A stretch of DNA of 64,000 nt from JBCBKU01 sp965267475 (GTDB lineage Bacteria > Pseudomonadota > Alphaproteobacteria > Rhodobacterales > Rhodobacteraceae), in the NCBI GenBank assembly GCA_965267475.1, contig OZ254079.1:2046001-2110000 (forward strand), given 5' to 3'. The notes under the pieces were generated by a model, which made no database searches, was not told the origin of the DNA, and saw only the letters and a list, made by a program, of their open reading frames with translations. Numbering within the stretch: position 1 is the stretch's first letter; each line of letters begins with the position of its first letter. Positions 59,967 through 64,000 of this stretch are shown here, piece after piece. Made by a program: the position numbers and the translations under genes.

Positions 59967-61190
59967 ATGAGCAGTCTTCGTCTGTTCTTGTGGAGTATGA
60001 TCGCCCTCTGGCTTTCGCTTGGCGCATCCCTTGCTGAGGACCGGCTCACGGCCCTGGCGCGTGTGGATGGGGCCGCAAGCGGTGTGGTTGATCTGGGTAA
60101 AGGTGTCGAGGTCACGCTGACACTGTCCCAGCCCGTGCCATGGCGGGTCTTCACATTGGAAGATCCGCGGCGACTGGTGCTGGACCTGTCTGAGGTCACT
60201 TGGCCTGACACATTTACCGAAACCTCTGCAAACGTGGCCGAGATCCGGATGGGTGCCTATCGGCCCGGCTGGTCCCGTATGGTGCTTGATCTCGAAGACT
60301 CGCTGGGCGTTGCATCGGCATCGCTCGATCGCGCGGGTGACGGCACGGCCACGCTGCGCTTGCAACTCATGCCTGTCGATGCCGCGCTTTTTGCCGAACA
60401 AGCCGGGCCGCCGCCGGGTGTCAGGGCCCCAAAACCGGTTCGGACGGCTCGGATAGCACCAAGACCAAGGCCCGATCGCCCGGGCCGACTGATCGTGGCA
60501 CTGGATCCGGGTCATGGCGGGCGCGATTCCGGGGCGCGGTATGACGGCTTGATGGAAAAACACCTGATGCTTGGTTTCGCCCGCGAACTGGCCGAGGTTT
60601 TGCGCCGGTCCGATCTGGATGTCGTTCTGGTGCGCGAGGATGACAGCTTTGTGCCTTTGGAAACCCGGATCAAGCGTGCGCGCGCCGCGGGGGCGGGGGC
60701 GTTCATCTCGCTTCATGCCGACAGCCTGGCAGAAGGAACGGGTGATGCGCGCGGCGCGACGGTTTACACGCTTTCAGACGAAGCATCGGACCTGGCCTCG
60801 CGCCGGATCGCCGAGCGGCACAACCAGGCCGATCTTCTTTTTGGCGTGGACTTGTCTGGGCAAAGCGACGAAATTTCGTTGGTTCTGATGGACATGGCCC
60901 GAACTGAAACGGCGCCGCGATCCGATCGGCTGGCCGATCTGCTGGTGTCCGGTCTGAAGAATGGCCTCGGCCGGGTGAACAACCGCCCAAGGCGAGAGGC
61001 CAATTTTTCGGTTTTGAAGGCCCCTGACATCCCGTCGGTCCTGATCGAGCTCGGTTTCATGTCCAACGAAAGTGACAGGGCCAATCTGACCGATCCCGAC
61101 TGGCGGGCGAAAGCCGCCGAGGCGATCCGCGGCGCGATCCTGGAATGGCAGGATGACGATTTGTTGCGGGCAGAACTGCTGAGGCAATAG
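59967..61190 (+). CDS. amiC: N-acetylmuramoyl-L-alanine amidase, periplasmic
   Basis: Cuts peptide stems from peptidoglycan during septum splitting. 407 residues from the ATG at 59967 (GAGG upstream). A signal peptide (LFLWSMIALWLSLGASLAE) leads to an AMIN targeting domain (RVFTLEDPRRLVLDLSEV) and the Amidase_3 domain with IVALDPGHGGRDSGA (His), LMEKHLML (Glu), FISLHADS (His) and VLIELGFMSN (Glu). The symbol is by architecture. Upstream of PBP1A in an arrangement typical of Rhodobacteraceae. Confidence 0.93.
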   Translation: MSSLRLFLWSMIALWLSLGASLAEDRLTALARVDGAASGVVDLGKGVEVTLTLSQPVPWRVFTLEDPRRLVLDLSEVTWPDTFTETSANVAEIRMGAYRPGWSRMVLDLEDSLGVASASLDRAGDGTATLRLQLMPVDAALFAEQAGPPPGVRAPKPVRTARIAPRPRPDRPGRLIVALDPGHGGRDSGARYDGLMEKHLMLGFARELAEVLRRSDLDVVLVREDDSFVPLETRIKRARAAGAGAFISLHADSLAEGTGDARGATVYTLSDEASDLASRRIAERHNQADLLFGVDLSGQSDEISLVLMDMARTETAPRSDRLADLLVSGLKNGLGRVNNRPRREANFSVLKAPDIPSVLIELGFMSNESDRANLTDPDWRAKAAEAIRGAILEWQDDDLLRAELLRQ

Positions 61191-61265
61191 GCGCTCATGG
61201 GCCATGCATCGCGCAAATTGCAGCGAATCCACGCCAATTTCCCCCTTCGGTTTAGGGATCGGCTT

Positions 61266-61294
61266 TTGACCAAGGGGGTCCGGACCCATATAAG
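61266..61294 (+). promoter_or_regulatory. Predicted sigma-70 promoter of the PBP1A gene
   Basis: TTGACC (61266-61271) and TATAAG (61289-61294) are exactly 17 bp apart, 29 bp before the GTG start of the PBP1A gene, in the 132-bp gap after the amidase. This gives PBP1A its own promoter. Confidence 0.65.
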
Positions 61295-61322
61295 CTGTGC
61301 GAAAGCAGTCTAGGGCAGGCGC

Positions 61323-63845
61323 GTGATCCGTTTCATCCTTTCCTTCTTTGGCGCGATCTTCACGCTTCTCACGAACGGCGCCGTAATGGGCGCTTTGATC
61401 GTGGGCGGGATTTTTTACGTCTATGGACGGGATCTGCCGAACCACGAACAGCTTCGGACCTATGCCCCGCCGACGGTCAGCCGAATCTATTCGACCGAAG
61501 GGCGGATCATTGATGAATTCGCGCAGGAACGCCGACTTTTCACGCCGATTGAAGAAATCCCGGACGTGGTGAAACACGCTTTCATCTCTGCCGAGGACAA
61601 GAACTTTTATCAGCACGCTGGTTTCGACATGCGCGGCATCGCGGCCGCCGCTTACGAAGCCTTCGAGTCGCGCGGCCAGAACCTGCGCGGTGCGTCAACG
61701 ATCCCCCAGCAGCTTGTGAAGAACATCTTCCTGTCATCGGATCAATCAGCCGAGCGGAAGATCCGCGAGTTGATCCTGTCGGTTCGACTAGTCAACACGT
61801 TGTCGAAGGACGATATTCTTGAGATCTATCTCAACGAGATCGATCTTGGCTTCCTGAGTTTTGGCGTCACCGCGTCGGCGCAGACCTATTTCAACAAGAA
61901 CCTGGTCGATCTGACGCCGGAAGAGGCCGCTTACCTCGCAGCCCTGCCGAAGTCACCCTATGGCTATCATCCGGTTCTGAACCGAGACGCGGCCATTGAA
62001 CGCCGGAACTTCGTTCTGCGCGAGATGTTCGAAAACGGGTATCTGTCGCGCGACGAAATGGAAGCTGCCCGCGCCGCCGATCTGCGCACCGTGCAAAGCG
62101 GCGATTATGAACCTTTCAAATCGAAGATCCCGGATCGGGACTATTTCACCGCCGAGATCCGGCGCCAGTTGAACCGCGACGTCAACGAAGGAGAATTCGA
62201 CAGCGCGGGCATGACCGTGCGCGCGACCTTTGATCCCGCCATGCAGGATGAGGCGGCGGCATCGCTTCGCCGAGCGCTTGAAGCTTATGACCGCGAACAG
62301 GGCGCATGGCACGGCGCTGCCGAGAAATTGCCCGCCGAGGTTTTGGGCAGCGAAGCCGATTGGCGCGAAGCCTTGTCCGAAGTGTCCATCGCCCGCGACA
62401 TTGCCGGGTGGCGCCCGGCAGTGGTGCTGGAATTCGGCGAAAGCTCGGCCCGCGTCGGAATCGAAGGCGTCGAGGAAGACAGCGACGGCCATTGGGTGAC
62501 GGCTGACTCGCTCCGCTGGGTCAACGGCGCGAACCGCGCCAGCGACATTCTTGAAGTTGGCGACGTGATCCATGTCAGCCGGGCCGAAGGTGTCGAAGCC
62601 TGGTCGCTTCGCCAGATCCCCGAGGTTCAGGGCGCCTTCATGGCGATGGATGTGAACACCGGTCGCGTGCTCGCCATGCAAGGCGGGTTCTCGTACCAGC
62701 ATTCGAACTTCAACCGGGCCACCCAGGCCACGCGGCAGCCGGGCTCGGCGTTTAAACCGTTCGTCTTTGCTGCGGCGCTCGACAGCGGGTTCACACCCGC
62801 GACAATCCTGATCGACGCGCCGATCGAGGTCGACACGGGCGATGGTATCTGGCGCCCGCGTAACTCATCGAACCAGTTTTATGGCCCCACGCCGCTTCGG
62901 ACAGGGATCGAGCAATCGCGGAACCTGATGACCGTACGTCTGGCCGAAGAAATCGGCATGGATCTGGTCGCGGCCTATGCGGAACGTTTCGGCGTATACG
63001 ATCGGATGGGCCGCTTTCTGGCCAACTCGCTCGGTTCCGAGGAAACGTCGCTTTTCAATATGGTTGCGGCCTATGCGATGTTCGCCAATGGCGGCGAGCG
63101 GGTCGAACCGACGCTTGTTGACCGGGTGCAAGACCGCTGGGGCCGGACGATTTACCGCCACGACCAGCGCCGCTGTGAAGATTGCGCAAACCCGGGCTTG
63201 GACCAATCCATCGCGCCCCGGATCACGTCCGACCGCCGCCGTGTCATGGATGAGGTGACGGCCTATCAGTTGACCTCGATGATGCAGGGCGTTGTCCAGC
63301 GCGGGACGGCGGCAGGCCGCATCAACCTGCCAGTGCCGACGGCAGGCAAGACCGGCACCACCAACGATGCCCGGGATGTCTGGTTCGTTGGCTTCACGTC
63401 GAACATCGTTGCAGGGTGCTATATTGGCTATGACCGCCCCCGCGCGCTGGGCCGTGGCGCCTCGGGCGGACGCCTCTGTGCGCCTGTCTTCAACGACTTC
63501 ATGCAAGATGCGACCGAGGTCTATGGCGGCGGGCCATTTGACGTGCCGCAGGGTGGCCGGTTCATCAAGATCAACCGTTTCACGGGCGAACGGCTGCCGG
63601 ACAACGCGACTGGCGAAAACGTCGTCTCGGAGTTTTTCCGCATCGGCGAAGAACCGGTGTTCGGCTATCTGGTCGATGGCGGCTTTGCCATGGGATCGAA
63701 CTTGCCTTTGTTTGACGAGGCCCAGGAAAACGTTCTCCAGGAAGAACGGACCGTGACGGTCCAGACCAGCACGGGCGAAATCGTGACGATCCCCGAGCGG
63801 ACCAACAACGCCTTTGGCACGCTCGGCTCCGGCGGTCAGTACTGA
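61323..63845 (+). CDS. mrcA: Penicillin-binding protein 1A
   Basis: A bifunctional peptidoglycan synthase. 840 residues from a GTG at 61323. One N-terminal membrane helix (VMGALIVGGIFYVYG); glycosyltransferase GT51 motifs ISAEDKNFYQHAGFD with the catalytic Glu and GASTIPQQLVKN; an OB-like insertion near residues 300-430; then the transpeptidase motifs QPGSAFKPFVFA (SxxK), EQSRNLMT (SxN) and AGKTGTTND (KTG). Full length for class A. Lies between the amidase and prfB, probably with its own promoter. Confidence 0.96.
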   Translation: MIRFILSFFGAIFTLLTNGAVMGALIVGGIFYVYGRDLPNHEQLRTYAPPTVSRIYSTEGRIIDEFAQERRLFTPIEEIPDVVKHAFISAEDKNFYQHAGFDMRGIAAAAYEAFESRGQNLRGASTIPQQLVKNIFLSSDQSAERKIRELILSVRLVNTLSKDDILEIYLNEIDLGFLSFGVTASAQTYFNKNLVDLTPEEAAYLAALPKSPYGYHPVLNRDAAIERRNFVLREMFENGYLSRDEMEAARAADLRTVQSGDYEPFKSKIPDRDYFTAEIRRQLNRDVNEGEFDSAGMTVRATFDPAMQDEAAASLRRALEAYDREQGAWHGAAEKLPAEVLGSEADWREALSEVSIARDIAGWRPAVVLEFGESSARVGIEGVEEDSDGHWVTADSLRWVNGANRASDILEVGDVIHVSRAEGVEAWSLRQIPEVQGAFMAMDVNTGRVLAMQGGFSYQHSNFNRATQATRQPGSAFKPFVFAAALDSGFTPATILIDAPIEVDTGDGIWRPRNSSNQFYGPTPLRTGIEQSRNLMTVRLAEEIGMDLVAAYAERFGVYDRMGRFLANSLGSEETSLFNMVAAYAMFANGGERVEPTLVDRVQDRWGRTIYRHDQRRCEDCANPGLDQSIAPRITSDRRRVMDEVTAYQLTSMMQGVVQRGTAAGRINLPVPTAGKTGTTNDARDVWFVGFTSNIVAGCYIGYDRPRALGRGASGGRLCAPVFNDFMQDATEVYGGGPFDVPQGGRFIKINRFTGERLPDNATGENVVSEFFRIGEEPVFGYLVDGGFAMGSNLPLFDEAQENVLQEERTVTVQTSTGEIVTIPERTNNAFGTLGSGGQY

Positions 63846-63858
63846 CCCGGGCCGCCTT

Positions 63859-63876
63859 GCCCCGGCAATGGGGCGT
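63859..63876 (+). terminator. Weak hairpin after PBP1A
   Basis: GCCCC pairs with GGGGC across GGCAAT and is followed by GTTGTT. It is short, but lies 14 nt after the stop. Confidence 0.35.
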
Positions 63877-63917
63877 TGTTATCACCGACCCCCGAACCAA
63901 CCTGACGAGACAGCCCC

Positions 63918-64000
63918 ATGCGCGCCGAGGCCGAGAACACCGTTGCTGCGATTGAGAAATCTTTGGACCTTCTGGCCCAGCGTATGGATTTCGAGACGGC
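63918..64000 (+). CDS. prfB: Peptide chain release factor 2 (N-terminal fragment, window edge)
   Basis: The ATG at 63918 opens a frame that continues off the window. The visible 27 residues (MRAEAENTVAAIEKSLDLLA, then QRMDFETA) match the helical N-terminus of RF2, which reads UGA and UAA. Only this start is seen, so the programmed frameshift region cannot be checked. The position after amiC and the PBP1A gene is the standard Rhodobacteraceae order. Confidence 0.88.
   Translation, partial: MRAEAENTVAAIEKSLDLLAQRMDFET

Overview
The window is high-GC, gene-dense bacterial chromosome that looks like an alphaproteobacterium of the Rhodobacteraceae (Roseobacter/Rhodobacter) type. The evidence is a direct-repeat GTTC-N7-GTTC SOS box at lexA, a class A RNase P RNA, a zinc-free L33, a class I fructose-bisphosphate aldolase, and the gene orders prfA-prmC-DUF4167, lptF-lptG-lptD-surA-pdxA-rsmA and amidase-PBP1A-prfB. 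I see no rRNA, complete tRNA, insertion sequence, prophage or CRISPR array. Most of the window is core chromosome.

Layout. 1-4200 is the most accessory-looking part: a partial DUF1428 gene, a SAP/DUF6434 protein, a divergent module of a DUF6502 protein with two small lipoproteins around twin operators, rnpB, a lower-GC DUF1801 gene and a DUF533/TerB-like protein. 4200-9100 holds gamma-glutamyltransferase, rpmG, a HIT hydrolase, a GNAT acetyltransferase and a cysteine-rich ECF sigma factor translationally overlapped with a four-helix membrane protein. 9200-19500 carries lower glycolysis (fda, pgk, eno), tandem cyclophilins (cytosolic and membrane-anchored), DUF3179 and YHS secreted proteins, a GST, tyrS, anmK and a DUF985 cupin whose GTG start overlaps the eno stop. 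19500-31600 is a mixed region: VOC protein, two EamA transporters, Fur/Mur, PhzF, an endonuclease/exonuclease/phosphatase-fold protein lacking a core catalytic motif, BrkB, a nucleoside hydrolase/secreted protein/GNAT/SelO cluster, MazG, an agmatinase-family protein and a GFA protein.

31600-43750 is translation termination (prfA, prmC), DUF4167, and a long minus-strand operon for LPS export and outer-membrane assembly (lptF, lptG, lptD, surA) running into pdxA and rsmA; pepA-holC diverge from it. 43800-49500 holds an alternative oxidase, citrate synthase, gltX and comEC. 49600-55400 is a minus-strand run lrp-kefB-trpC-moaC-moeA-lexA, with lexA behind its own SOS promoter. 55400-64000 has hppD, a DsbA-like oxidoreductase coupled to an M48 BepA-like protease, an aminotransferase, a periplasmic amidase, PBP1A and the start of prfB.

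Notable signals that gene calls do not explain are (i) a four-copy, about 60-nt, two-hairpin repeat that always lies just after the stop codon of a minus-strand gene and twice supplies the stop codon of a converging plus-strand gene; (ii) two nearly identical 20-bp operators, one at each start of the divergent lipoprotein/DUF6502 module; (iii) three GTTC half-sites in phase over a good sigma-70 promoter at lexA; (iv) an ECF sigma factor with cysteine clusters suggesting built-in metal or redox sensing; and (v) helically phased TGCG motifs between lrp and hppD.
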